DNA of 64,000 nt from the NCBI RefSeq assembly GCF_023746535.1, contig NZ_CP098747.1, positions 3,095,001-3,159,000 on the forward strand, given 5' to 3'. The stretch comes from Sneathiella marina. GTDB taxonomy: Bacteria; Pseudomonadota; Alphaproteobacteria; Sneathiellales; Sneathiellaceae. The position numbers and the translations under genes were made by a program. Below are positions 1 through 8,012 of this stretch, in pieces (the stretch's first letter is position 1; every line of letters starts with the position of its first letter). A model generated the notes under the pieces. It worked only from the letters and a program-made list of their open reading frames with translations, ran no database searches and was not told the origin of the DNA.

Positions 1-825
1 CGAGAAGGACTGAAACCGGATATCGTCTGCGGTACCTCAATCGGCGCCCTGGTCGGCGGCATGTATCTGGCGGGCCAGATGGATGCCCTTGAAGAATGGG
101 CCCGTGATCTGGGAAAATCCAGCCTGTTCCGGTTTCTTGATATCCGCCTCTCCGGTGGCGGCCTTATATCAGGCAACAAGTTATTCTCGCTTTTGGAAGA
201 TAATATCGGCGATACCCTGATTGAAGACCTTCCCGTACCTTTCTCCGCCATAACCACAGAACTGGGGACCGGGCATGAAATATGGATCCAGGAGGGAAAT
301 CTCGCCAAGGCGATCACGGCGTCCTATGCTCTGCCCGGATTATTCTCTCCGCAGCAAATCGACGACCGCTGGCTCATTGACGGTGCGCTAACAAATCCGG
401 TTCCGGTTTCAGTCTGCCGAGCCCTCGGCGCCCGCCTGGTTATTGCCGTCAATTTGAACGCCGATGTTTTCGGAATGTCGAATATTGGAGAAAATGAAGA
501 AAATCTTGTATCGGAAGAAAATGGCGGGAAACTTAAGGCACTTCACGCGCGCTCCCCTTTGAACCTGATGAAGCACCGCTTTTTCGACAAGTCGGGCGCG
601 GAACCCAGCATATTCGGCGTCATGATGTCCGCCCTCAACATCGTCCAGGATCGCCTAAGTCGCTCCCGCCTTGCCGGAGATCCCCCGGATATCACCATAG
701 CCCCGCGCCTCGCTCAACATGGCTTGTTGGATTTCGACAAAGCTCAAGAAATGATTGCAGAAGGCGAAGCATCTGCCGAACGCGCCCTTCCCTTCCTGGC
801 AAGGGCCATGGAAATATTGTCTTAG
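1..825 (+). CDS. Patatin-like phospholipase (5' end outside window)
   Basis: The reading frame is open from base 1, so the gene begins upstream of the window and the first ATG at 61 is internal. Bases 31-45 encode GTSIG, the GxSxG nucleophile elbow of patatin-like serine hydrolases (Ser codon 37-39). The second dyad residue is the Asp of IDGALTNPVP (Asp codon 379-381), matching the family DGG/A motif. The product would hydrolyse acyl ester bonds of lipids, and the family includes bacterial RssA/YchK-like proteins of roughly 300 residues; about 274 residues are visible here. Substrate and location cannot be inferred. It converges on the CBS-domain gene. Confidence 0.88.
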   Translation, partial: REGLKPDIVCGTSIGALVGGMYLAGQMDALEEWARDLGKSSLFRFLDIRLSGGGLISGNKLFSLLEDNIGDTLIEDLPVPFSAITTELGTGHEIWIQEGNLAKAITASYALPGLFSPQQIDDRWLIDGALTNPVPVSVCRALGARLVIAVNLNADVFGMSNIGENEENLVSEENGGKLKALHARSPLNLMKHRFFDKSGAEPSIFGVMMSALNIVQDRLSRSRLAGDPPDITIAPRLAQHGLLDFDKAQEMIAEGEASAERALPFLARAMEILS

Positions 826-834
826 CGATTTTTG

Positions 835-1266
835 TCAGCCGGTGGCAATGTAATCACGCATTGCCGCGGCTTCACGCTCCACCTCATCCATGCGGCTTTT
901 AACGACATCGCCGATGGAAATAAATCCGCTCAAGCGCCCTTCATCCAAGACAGGCAAGTGACGAATTCGTTTTCCGGTCATGAGAGACATCACATTGTCA
1001 ATGGTCTCAGACGGTGTTGTCGTTATCAGGTCCGATGTCATGAGGTCTTCTGCAGTCTGGTCCAGGCAATCCGACCCGCATTCAGACAAGCCCCGGACAA
1101 TATCCCGCTCCGACACAACGCCGCGTAAATTTCCCGATCGATCCACAATCAAGACAGCGCCAATCTTGTTTGTTCCCAATATGTTAGAAATATCTGCAAT
1201 GCTATCTGAGGGGACTGCCGTAATCACATTGGCCCCTTTGGTTTTTAAAATACCGGCGACATTCAT
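835..1266 (-). CDS. CBS-domain pair protein
   Basis: A 143-residue protein made almost entirely of two CBS motifs (about residues 9-62 and 77-130), the Bateman module that binds adenine nucleotides or SAM. Segments such as GAVLIVDRSGNLRGVVSERDI and IRHLPVLDEGRLSGFISIGD are typical of stand-alone alphaproteobacterial CBS proteins. The open frame extends upstream to 1359, but the ATG at 1266 is preceded by AAGGAGA at good spacing and begins directly at the domain, so I use it. The regulated partner is unknown. No catalytic domain is attached. Confidence 0.88.
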   Translation of the reverse strand: MNVAGILKTKGANVITAVPSDSIADISNILGTNKIGAVLIVDRSGNLRGVVSERDIVRGLSECGSDCLDQTAEDLMTSDLITTTPSETIDNVMSLMTGKRIRHLPVLDEGRLSGFISIGDVVKSRMDEVEREAAAMRDYIATG

Positions 1267-1394
1267 ACAAATTCTCCTTCCGAATATGGCTTTCGGGAAA
1301 GCGCTACAAGAGGGTATTTTCAATTTTACTAATTTACCAGAATTACTGGCGAATTTCAACTCTCTTGCGAATTCCCGTCACGCAACAGCACGTC

Positions 1395-2147
1395 TTAAGG
1401 AATCATATTGTTAATGTCATCCTCCTGTTCAATAGGGGCTTCTTCCCGTTCTGGCGGCCCTATGACGATGGTCACTTCTCCCTTGATTTTCTTGTCCTGA
1501 AAATATGTGACAAGCTCCTCTATCCTCTGTCGATGAATATTTTCGAATTTTTTCGTCAATTCAATGCAGACAGCCGCCTCCCTGTTCCCAAGGCATTCAA
1601 GGGCAATCTTCAGAATTTTAGCAACCCGAAACGGCGATTCAAAAAAAACAAGGGTTGTTGGCGCCTCTGCGAAGGCCTTAAAAACCTTACGCTGCCGCCC
1701 CGGCCGGCGCGGAAGAAATCCCAAAAATGAAAACGCGGGGACCGGCAAACCGGAAACCATTAAGGCTGTTATGACGGCACTTGGTCCAGGCAGGGCATCC
1801 ACTTTGTATCCGTTTTCAATGGCCGCCGCAGCTGCTCTCTGTCCCGGATCGCTCACCCCGGGCGCGCCCGCGTCTGATGTCAGCCCAACAGATTTACCAT
1901 CCCGCAACAGAGACAAAATCCGGCCAACGGCCCGATCTTCATTATGCGCATGGCAGGCAAAAACAATTGGCGGACTATCCAGTTGATGGCGCTCGAATAT
2001 CTTTCGCGTGTGTCGCGTATCCTCACATGCCAAAGCATCCACAGATTGAAGGACCCGCATTGCGCGCAAGGATATGTCTTCCAAATTGCCAATGGGCGTT
2101 GGGATAAGAAACAGCGTTGGTTCAATCGGATCATCATTTTCAGTCAT
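1395..2147 (-). CDS. rsmI: 16S rRNA (cytidine-1402-2'-O)-methyltransferase RsmI
   Basis: 250 residues, somewhat short of the usual 280 or so, of the SAM-dependent tetrapyrrole-methylase fold. It shows the RsmI signatures LFLIPTPIGNLEDISLRA at the N terminus, CEDTRHTRKI, GLTSDAGAPGVSDPG and LPGPSAVITALMVSGLP in order. The enzyme 2'-O-methylates C1402 in the decoding centre of 16S rRNA, together with RsmH. The C-terminal acidic tail is probably variable. The upstream Shine-Dalgarno is weak. Its neighbours (LysR upstream, CBS protein downstream) do not suggest an operon with a related function. Confidence 0.93.
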   Translation of the reverse strand: MTENDDPIEPTLFLIPTPIGNLEDISLRAMRVLQSVDALACEDTRHTRKIFERHQLDSPPIVFACHAHNEDRAVGRILSLLRDGKSVGLTSDAGAPGVSDPGQRAAAAAIENGYKVDALPGPSAVITALMVSGLPVPAFSFLGFLPRRPGRQRKVFKAFAEAPTTLVFFESPFRVAKILKIALECLGNREAAVCIELTKKFENIHRQRIEELVTYFQDKKIKGEVTIVIGPPEREEAPIEQEDDINNMIP

Positions 2148-2201
2148 GTTAGGGGACTAACCATATATTGGGAGGATGTGCAACGCCCACGACCTTCCTG
2201 G

Positions 2202-3092
2202 TCACGCCACGGCTTCCAGAATTAGATCCCGAAGCCACAGGGTCGTCTTAGCTTGTGCGGTGGATTTATGCCAATATAAATAAAAATCCAGATTGGGTAC
2301 CGCCAGCGGCAAGGAAAATACATGACAGTTATACATTCGGGTAAGCTGTAAAGGCGCAGTCAGTGCAAGATCGGTTCGTTGCACTAAATGGAAAGCTGCC
2401 TGGTAATGCTGGAACCGAACCATTATATTCCGGGTCGGCCCCAAATTTCCAAGCTCAATATCGACAGCCCCGCTACCTCTTTGACGCGACGATACAAGTA
2501 TGTGAGATAGCGCAAGATAGGCCTCCAGCGAAAGGCTGCTCTTTTTTGCCAGCGGATGGGATGGTCCGACAACACAAACCTGCTTGTCTGACATGAGCAG
2601 GCGATTTTGCAGCTCCGGGTTTGGTGGCAACGGGATATCGACAGCGAAATCAATTTCACCCAATGCCAGCTTTTTCGCAATGGATCTGCGGGGGACGTGA
2701 AACGCCTGCACCTTCATGAGAGGTGCGAACCGGTGAAGGCGCTCAACCAGCTTCGGCAGTAAAATTGTTTCACCGATATCGCCAATCCCGATCCGAACCA
2801 CTTTATCAGATGTCTGCGGGTTGAACTTGTCTTCCTCTTCAATGCCCGCTTGCAATAATCTCAAAGCCTGCCGGGTCGGCCCGATCATTTTCTGGGCCAG
2901 AGGTGTGGGGTTCATTTTACGGCCTGCATGAACGAACAACGGATCGTTAAATCGATCCCGCAGGCGGGCCAAGGAGTTACTGACAGCCGGTTGTGTGACA
3001 TTCAAAGCGCTCGCAGCCAGTGTCAGGTTGCGATGTGTATATACGGCATCGAATGTCACAAAAAGATTAAGGTCTAGATTTTTAAGCTTCAT
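2202..3092 (-). CDS. LysR-family transcriptional regulator (NodD/PcpR-like)
   Basis: 296 residues with an N-terminal winged HTH (about residues 6-65; MKLKNLDLNLFVTFDAVY and the helix region ALNVTQPAVSNSLARLRDRF) and a C-terminal substrate-binding-like effector domain. The N terminus resembles the NodD/LinR/PcpR branch of LysR regulators, often activators of aromatic or fatty acid genes. It is divergent from the acyl-CoA dehydrogenase gene, with an LTTR-type inverted repeat at 3109-3129 in the shared promoter, so control of the dehydrogenase/thioesterase pair is the natural inference. The inducer is unknown. Confidence 0.9.
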   Translation of the reverse strand: MKLKNLDLNLFVTFDAVYTHRNLTLAASALNVTQPAVSNSLARLRDRFNDPLFVHAGRKMNPTPLAQKMIGPTRQALRLLQAGIEEEDKFNPQTSDKVVRIGIGDIGETILLPKLVERLHRFAPLMKVQAFHVPRRSIAKKLALGEIDFAVDIPLPPNPELQNRLLMSDKQVCVVGPSHPLAKKSSLSLEAYLALSHILVSSRQRGSGAVDIELGNLGPTRNIMVRFQHYQAAFHLVQRTDLALTAPLQLTRMYNCHVFSLPLAVPNLDFYLYWHKSTAQAKTTLWLRDLILEAVA

Positions 3093-3108
3093 CTTATCAT
3101 CACCAATA

Positions 3109-3129
3109 TTTATGACTTGATATCATAAA
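3109..3129. promoter_or_regulatory. Inverted repeat, likely LysR operator
   Basis: TTTATGA-N7-TCATAAA is a perfect 7-bp inverted repeat between the divergent lysR (start 3092) and acyl-CoA dehydrogenase (start 3201) genes. The A+T-rich dyad with T-N11-A geometry is what LysR-type regulators usually bind. Binding by the adjacent regulator is inference. Confidence 0.5.
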
Positions 3130-3200
3130 AATAAATTTTAATGATTACAAGAGCGCCTTTATACTGCCGCCAGATATCCATAGATAAGAGAGCCAGCGCA

Positions 3201-4412
3201 ATGAAATTTTCGTATTCTGATAAAACTGATAGCCTTGTAGCCCGTGTAGAAGCATTTATGAGCGATAACGTATATCCTGCGGAACAGGAATATCATGACT
3301 ATATTGAGAGCTCGAGCACCCGCTGGGTTATTCCCCCTGTCATGGAAGAGCTGAAAAGCAAAGCAAAAGAAGCGGGCTTATGGAATCTGTTTCTGGCTGA
3401 TTTCGAAGATTATGGCGCCGGTTTGTCTAACCTGGAATATGCCCCGTTATCTGAAATAATGGGCCGTTCCATGATCGGTTCTGAGGCCTTTAACTGCAGT
3501 GCGCCCGATACCGGCAATATGGAAGTTTTGGCGCGGTACGGCACGCAGGCACAAAAGGATGAATGGCTGGTACCGCTTCTCAACGGTGAAATCCGCTCGG
3601 CTTTTGCCATGACTGAACCAGCTGTCGCCTCCTCGGATGCAACCAATATTCAAAGCACAATCCGCCGCGAGGGAAATGAGTATGTCATCAATGGCCGCAA
3701 ATGGTGGACATCAGGCGCCCCGGATCCACGCTGTAAAATAATGATTTTCATGGGAAAAACAGATGTGAATGCGTCGCGACATACACAGCAGTCGCAAATC
3801 CTTGTCCCTATGGATACGCCTGGCGTGAAATTAATTCGTCCTTTGAAAGTATTCGGCTCTGACGATGCGCCTCATGGCCATGCGGAGATGCTTTTTGAAA
3901 ATGTGCGCGTCCCAATCTCCAATATTATCGGAGGAGAAGGAGAAGGGTTTGCTATTGCACAAGGCCGGTTGGGCCCTGGTCGCATTCATCATTGCATGCG
4001 GCTTATCGGATGCGCGCAACGCGCCATTGAACTCATGTGCGACCGGGTGGAAAACCGGGTGGCTTTTGGCAAGAAACTCAGTGAACAAGGATCTATTCGC
4101 GAAGATATTGCAAAATCCATTTGCGAAGTAGAGCAAGCCCGATTACTGACATTGAAAGCTGCAGAACGTATGGATCTGGTGTCCTACAAGGAAGCCCGTG
4201 ATCTCATTGCCATGATCAAGGTCGTGGCTCCCTCCATGGCGCAAACCGTTATTGACCGGGCCATTCAGGCTCACGGTGCCATGGGACTTAGTCAGGACAC
4301 CTTCCTGCCCGAAGCCTTTGCTTATGCAAGAACGGTGCGGCTGGCCGATGGTCCGGATCAGGTTCATATGTCGTCGCTTGGAAAGCAAATTATACGGCGC
4401 TATGCCAGCTGA
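3201..4412 (+). CDS. Acyl-CoA dehydrogenase family protein
   Basis: 403 residues from the ATG at 3201, chosen over an upstream frame extension to 3141 because it starts at the conserved region and follows AAGAGAG. The FAD-dependent acyl-CoA dehydrogenase fold is visible: [16 protein letters not shown] (flavin/substrate loop), [11 protein letters not shown], the [13 protein letters not shown] segment, [14 protein letters not shown] and [34 protein letters not shown] at the C terminus. It would oxidise an acyl-CoA to the 2-enoyl-CoA and reduce ETF. It resembles the ACAD10/11-like or medium/long-chain group; the substrate is unknown. The thioesterase gene follows after 46 bp, likely in one transcript. 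Confidence 0.9.
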   Translation: MKFSYSDKTDSLVARVEAFMSDNVYPAEQEYHDYIESSSTRWVIPPVMEELKSKAKEAGLWNLFLADFEDYGAGLSNLEYAPLSEIMGRSMIGSEAFNCSAPDTGNMEVLARYGTQAQKDEWLVPLLNGEIRSAFAMTEPAVASSDATNIQSTIRREGNEYVINGRKWWTSGAPDPRCKIMIFMGKTDVNASRHTQQSQILVPMDTPGVKLIRPLKVFGSDDAPHGHAEMLFENVRVPISNIIGGEGEGFAIAQGRLGPGRIHHCMRLIGCAQRAIELMCDRVENRVAFGKKLSEQGSIREDIAKSICEVEQARLLTLKAAERMDLVSYKEARDLIAMIKVVAPSMAQTVIDRAIQAHGAMGLSQDTFLPEAFAYARTVRLADGPDQVHMSSLGKQIIRRYAS

Positions 4413-4458
4413 GCAATAAAGGGAACTTATCAATAGCACAGGAAAACAGGAGCGACTT

Positions 4459-4884
4459 ATGACGACAGAGACTGATTTTACACGACCCTCGCAATTCTTG
4501 CATCTTCAACCGTTTGCCAATACCTATGGTGTCACGGTTGTTGACGAAAAACCGGGCTCTGTCGTCCTTGAAGCGCCATACCTGGAATCCCTTTCTACCC
4601 TACCAGATCTCTTCCCAACATCTTCGATCGGAGCGGTCGGTGATATGGCGGCAATCAGTTCATGCATGTCTATGCTGCCCAAGGGGTGGGCCTGCGCAAC
4701 TTTGGATTTTACGGTCAAAATGACCGGGCAGGCCCGCGGCGAGAAACTCATTGCTCGCGGTCGTGTGTTACAGGCAGGAAAATCATTCTCTGTCGGATCC
4801 GCAGACGTTTATACTGTCTGTGATGGCAAAGAAACCTTGTGCGGTGTCGTTATGGCCACGGGCCGCAATTTTCCGTTAAAGTAA
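4459..4884 (+). CDS. PaaI-like hotdog-fold thioesterase
   Basis: 141-residue single hotdog-domain protein. The segments TSSIGAVGDMAAISSCMSML, CATLDFTVKMTGQARGEKLI and GRVLQAGKSFSVGSADVY match the PaaI/YbgC-like acyl-CoA thioesterase pattern, with the acid residue in the GAVGDMA helix in the catalytic position. It would hydrolyse a CoA thioester, perhaps relieving CoA sequestration beside the upstream acyl-CoA dehydrogenase. It has a CAGGAG ribosome site. It converges on the MaoC gene with a 15-bp gap. Confidence 0.82.
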   Translation: MTTETDFTRPSQFLHLQPFANTYGVTVVDEKPGSVVLEAPYLESLSTLPDLFPTSSIGAVGDMAAISSCMSMLPKGWACATLDFTVKMTGQARGEKLIARGRVLQAGKSFSVGSADVYTVCDGKETLCGVVMATGRNFPLK

Positions 4885-4899
4885 ATGCATATCTTGGCC

Positions 4900-5376
4900 T
4901 CAGGGCCGTTTCTTCACGAGATATCGTTGCTCCCCTTCCAGAACCAGCTCTTTCCGTTGATTGTGAACGGTCGACCGCACGGTGACTATGCCGGTTGAAT
5001 TCTGTGCTTTCAGGTCTGTGATAACCAGCTCCGGATACACAGTATCGCCATAGTAAACTGGTCCCAGAAACTTGGACGACTGATCAATAAACGCAATTAG
5101 AGATTCCCCTACAACATGGGGAAAGATACCGGCGCCGGCCGCTGTCTGAATCACCACCTGGAATCCATGCGCTAAAAGTTCAGGATGGCCCTGGGATTTA
5201 CAATATTCAACATCATAGTGAATTGGATGATTATCGCCGGAGGCGGCCTGAAACGCTGAAAAATTGGCGTCTCGCAATGTTCGCGATGGGATGTAAAACC
5301 GCTGGCCAATCGATAGGTCTTCGAAATAACTGGCTTCAGCAAATTTATGGTTTTCCGGTATGAATTCCTTGCTCAT
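4900..5376 (-). CDS. MaoC-family dehydratase
   Basis: 158 residues of the hotdog hydratase-2 type. YFEDLSIGQRF near the N terminus and the catalytic segment ASGDNHPIHYDVEYCKSQG (Asp and His of the hydratase dyad, D-x4-H type) are followed by LLAHGFQVVIQTAAGAG, the usual MaoC order. It should hydrate an enoyl-CoA or dehydrate a 3-hydroxyacyl-CoA. The gene is transcribed toward the dehydrogenase/thioesterase pair, so it is not in their operon although it may act on the same acyl-CoA class. Starts after a CAGGAA ribosome site. Confidence 0.88.
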   Translation of the reverse strand: MSKEFIPENHKFAEASYFEDLSIGQRFYIPSRTLRDANFSAFQAASGDNHPIHYDVEYCKSQGHPELLAHGFQVVIQTAAGAGIFPHVVGESLIAFIDQSSKFLGPVYYGDTVYPELVITDLKAQNSTGIVTVRSTVHNQRKELVLEGEQRYLVKKRP

Positions 5377-5546
5377 AATAAGTTCCTGCTTGTTTTCAAG
5401 TCTTGTTTTTAAGTCTCAACTATAGTCTAAAAAAAATTTCAGACAACTAACGTATGACACCCCAATTATCGACAGACTTATGTTTATTTAAAAGTCATTT
5501 CCTGCCATATTGTAGGCTGCAGCAAAACGAAAAAGGAATACTCGCG

Positions 5547-6014
5547 ATGAAAGGCAACGCCACAATCATTAAACATCTCAATGTTATCTTGAAAAACGAA
5601 CTTACCGCGATTAATCAGTATTTCCTGCATTCCCGGATATTGGAAGACTGGGGACTAGAAGAATTGGGAGAGAAGGAATATCACGAGTCAATTGACGAAA
5701 TGAAACATGCGGACAAGCTTATCAAGCGAATCCTTTTCTTGGAAGGCCTGCCTAATCTCCAGGATCTTGGTAAGTTGATGATCGGCGAGGATACAAAAGA
5801 GATCCTCGAATGTGATTTAAAGATGGAGCATGCCGGCCATATCGACTTGAAAGCAGCCATTAAGGATTGCGAATCCGAACAAGACTATGTTTCCCGGGAT
5901 TTGCTTGTCGACATCATGGAATCCGAGGAAGAGCATATCGATTGGCTGGAAACCCAATTAGGTTTGGTGGATAAAATGGGCATTGAAAACTATATTCAGT
6001 CTCAGACTTCCTAA
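5547..6014 (+). CDS. bfr: Bacterioferritin
   Basis: 155 residues from the ATG at 5547, which follows AAAAGGAA; the longer frame from 5454 lacks support. The 24-meric iron-storage cage protein is shown by [21 protein letters not shown] with ferroxidase Glu ligands, the [21 protein letters not shown] segment holding the haem-ligand Met and diiron Glu/His, and [16 protein letters not shown] with the last ferroxidase ligands. It oxidises Fe(II) and stores the mineral core. The next gene encodes Bfd, the ferredoxin that releases the iron; the two are separated by 121 bp containing iron-responsive boxes. Confidence 0.96.
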   Translation: MKGNATIIKHLNVILKNELTAINQYFLHSRILEDWGLEELGEKEYHESIDEMKHADKLIKRILFLEGLPNLQDLGKLMIGEDTKEILECDLKMEHAGHIDLKAAIKDCESEQDYVSRDLLVDIMESEEEHIDWLETQLGLVDKMGIENYIQSQTS

Positions 6015-6067
6015 CCGATTGAGAGATATCCTCGAAGCGTATTAGGCCTTCGCTGCTAATTTAATAT

Positions 6068-6111
6068 TGACAATCATTCGCAATTTACTAAGTTATTGAG
6101 AATGATTGTCA
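6068..6111 (+). promoter_or_regulatory. Paired Fur/RirA-like iron boxes before bfd
   Basis: Two 15-bp boxes of the 7-1-7 Fur type stand in the bfr-bfd gap: 6068-6082 (TGACAATCATTCGCA) and 6097-6111 (TGAGAATGATTGTCA). The second also fits the RirA/IRO pattern TGA-N9-TCA. Their outer 12 bases, 6068-6079 and 6100-6111, are perfect reverse complements. The first box overlaps a consensus TTGACA at 6067-6072, as expected for repression of bfd when iron is plentiful. Which regulator binds cannot be told from sequence. Confidence 0.7.
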
Positions 6112-6135
6112 GTGTTAATAGACGGAAGCTTTAGA

Positions 6136-6327
6136 ATGTATGTTTGCCTATGTAATGGATTTACCGATCGCGATGTAAAATCGGCGATCGCGGATGGTGC
6201 GCAAGGTGTTGCAAATATATATGATAGTTTGGGAGCGCCGCCCCAATGTGCCAAATGCTCAATCCATATTCGTGAAATTATCCGCGAGGAAGCAACTGTA
6301 CAGTCAGTAGAGCAAATTAGAAAATAA
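6136..6327 (+). CDS. bfd: Bacterioferritin-associated ferredoxin Bfd
   Basis: 63 residues from the ATG at 6136, preceded by CGGAAG; the frame from 6106 would run through the iron box. The four Cys of the Bfd [2Fe-2S] cluster are at YVCLCN (C-x-C) and PPQCAKCSIHI (C-x2-C), the diagnostic arrangement. Bfd reduces the ferric core of bacterioferritin so stored iron is released during starvation. It lies just downstream of bfr on the same strand but has its own iron-regulated promoter region, consistent with opposite demand for storage and release. Confidence 0.95.
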   Translation: MYVCLCNGFTDRDVKSAIADGAQGVANIYDSLGAPPQCAKCSIHIREIIREEATVQSVEQIRK

Positions 6328-6363
6328 GCGCAATATCAGACAAGTTTTTCAATGAAAAATATT

Positions 6364-6386
6364 CCCCCGCCTTAGCCAGACGAGGG
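6364..6386. terminator. Bidirectional terminator between bfd and nitronate monooxygenase gene
   Basis: CCCCCG (6364-6369) pairs with CGAGGG (6381-6386) around an 11-base loop, including one G-U pair in the minus-strand RNA. On the minus strand it is followed by GAATATTTTTC, which suits the end of the nitronate monooxygenase transcript. The plus-strand side is less T-rich. Confidence 0.5.
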
Positions 6387-6394
6387 AGTTTAAG

Positions 6395-7366
6395 TTAAAG
6401 GGCCTTATTATTCATTTCTACCTTGGCCTCGGCATACTGTTCTTTTAATCGATCAACATAATCTGCAACTGTCGGGATGTCGTTTACACTTCCGATACCT
6501 TGTCCGGATCCCCAGATATCTTTCCAGGCTTTGGCTTTTGAAATCCCGCCGCTGCCAAAGTTCATTCGACTTTTATCAGCACCGGGCAAATTCTCCGGAT
6601 CCAGGCCTGCCCGTGTTATGCTCGGGCTCAAATAGTTCCCGTGAACGCCGGTGAACGTGTTCGTGTAGACAATATCTTCGCCCCTACTCTCAACGATCAT
6701 TTCCTTATAGCCATCAACTGCATTGGCTTCCTGCGTCGCGATAAATGCACTTCCCATATAAGCGAGATCTGCGCCAAGTGCCTGCGCCGACAAAATTGAA
6801 TGCCCATTGGCAATCGCGCCGGACAACGCAATTGGACCGTCGAAGAACTGACGAATTTCCGAAACCAGTGCAAACGGGCTTAATTTACCCGCATGCCCAC
6901 CTGCCCCGGCGCAGACAAGGATCAGTCCGTCCACACCTGCTTCAATAGCTTTTTCGGCATGGCGAATATTAGTCACGTCGTGTAAAATGATCCCACCGTA
7001 GGAGTGGATTGCCTCGACAATCTCGTTGGGCGCTCGCAGGCTGGTTATGATGATTGGCACTTCATGTTTCACACATAGCGCAACATCTTCCATGAGGCGC
7101 GAATTGGAGGCGTGTACGATTTGATTGACGGCAAAGGGCGCGACCTTTTTGTCCGGGTTTGCCTCGGCATATTCTGCAAGTTCGGCTTTAATTTGATATA
7201 GCCATTCATCCAACTGCTCTATCGGCCGGGCATTAAGTGCGGGAAACGAACCAACGATGCCTTCTTTACACTGAGCAATTACAAGCTCGGGTCCAGATAC
7301 AATAAACATAGGTGATGCAATTACGGGAAGAGACAGGCGTCCCTCCAATACCGACGGCATTGTCAT
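6395..7366 (-). CDS. Nitronate monooxygenase (2-nitropropane dioxygenase family)
   Basis: 323-residue FMN-dependent TIM-barrel enzyme. The class I signature GAGGHAGKLSPF carries the catalytic His; LPVIASPMFIVSGPELV is the usual N-terminal strand, and VDGLILVCAGAGGHAG and GADLAYMGSAFIAT match FMN-phosphate binding regions. It oxidises alkyl nitronates to carbonyl compounds and nitrite, and the family includes propionate-3-nitronate detoxifying enzymes. AGGAG stands ten bases before the ATG at 7366. The upstream region contains three 33-bp repeats and a perfect palindrome, which may be part of its control. Confidence 0.9.
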   Translation of the reverse strand: MTMPSVLEGRLSLPVIASPMFIVSGPELVIAQCKEGIVGSFPALNARPIEQLDEWLYQIKAELAEYAEANPDKKVAPFAVNQIVHASNSRLMEDVALCVKHEVPIIITSLRAPNEIVEAIHSYGGIILHDVTNIRHAEKAIEAGVDGLILVCAGAGGHAGKLSPFALVSEIRQFFDGPIALSGAIANGHSILSAQALGADLAYMGSAFIATQEANAVDGYKEMIVESRGEDIVYTNTFTGVHGNYLSPSITRAGLDPENLPGADKSRMNFGSGGISKAKAWKDIWGSGQGIGSVNDIPTVADYVDRLKEQYAEAKVEMNNKAL

Positions 7367-7399
7367 TCGCAGTATACTCCTGGGAAATGAAATGAATTA

Positions 7400-7530
7400 G
7401 CCAGGCCCGGATCTTGCGCCCAGTTACCTGGCTTGAGTTATTTTAAACTGGACTCGGATCTTGCGCCCAATATCCTGCGAAAATAAGTAATTTTTTAGCC
7501 AGGCCCAGATCTTGCGCCCAGTTACCCGGC
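7400..7530. repeat. Three 33-bp direct repeats with hairpin ends
   Basis: Copies at 7400-7432, 7447-7479 and 7498-7530, spaced 47 and 51 bp start to start. The conserved core is GATCTTGCGCCCA, preceded by C(G/A). Copies 1 and 3 begin GCCAGGCCC and end in CCTGGC or CCCGGC, so copy 1 forms a 7-bp stem (AGCCAGG/CCTGGCT) around the core; copy 2 is the most diverged. They lie 34-164 bp upstream of the nitronate monooxygenase start. Function unknown: iterated operator or RNA hairpin series are both possible. Confidence 0.75.
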
Positions 7531-8012
7531 TTGCGACGATTATTAGCAGCTTTTTTTAAAGATGACAAATTGTCATTTTTGACAAAATTTCATTTTTAAT
7601 GTTCGCAACTGCAGCATTATTGCGAAAATATGTTATGAAACATGCCATTAATTACAAATAGTATTTTTTAAAAAAAATTTTGATGTTGCGATGCAGCATG
7701 GAAAAATACAATGTCCGGTACATTGTATGGGTATCAATGATGGAAATTAGAACATCAAAATTAACCATATTTCCAAATAAGATTCGTAAATTCTCAGACT
7801 GTTTTCCCACTTATCATCATCCAGTCAAATTTTTGCCGACCGGCAAAAACATCCTGCCTGGCCGACCAGGAAAGGACTTAACAATTCGCTTTTAAAACGC
7901 TCTTAACACCTTAATTTCCGCCAGTTACCGACATTAAGCCAGCCGCCCCTGCATCTGGCATGAAGGCTGCATCATGTGGTTTAGAAATTCAATTATTGTT
8001 CAGGAGAAACAA
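7531..8012. other. A+T-rich intergenic region
   Basis: No convincing gene. A 71-codon frame at 7680-7895 has no family resemblance and no clear ribosome site. The one notable element is the perfect 15-bp palindrome at 7562-7576, listed separately. The promoter for the PilZ gene is presumably in the right-hand part. Confidence 0.5.
7562..7576. promoter_or_regulatory. Perfect 15-bp palindrome, possible operator
   Basis: ATGACAA-A-TTGTCAT has 7-1-7 geometry and stands 196 bp upstream of the nitronate monooxygenase start, followed by a degenerate second copy (TTGACAAAATTTCAT). It resembles a homodimer operator; the binding protein is unknown. Confidence 0.4.

Noticed and set aside
832-1128. 98-codon open frame on the plus strand
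   Set aside because: Lies opposite the CBS-domain gene, has no ribosome site and no family resemblance.
5454-5546. N-terminal extension of bacterioferritin
   Set aside because: Extension has no homology to the family and the ATG at 5547 has a good ribosome site.
7680-7895. 71-codon open frame in A+T-rich gap
   Set aside because: No motif, no convincing ribosome site and unusual composition; treated as chance.
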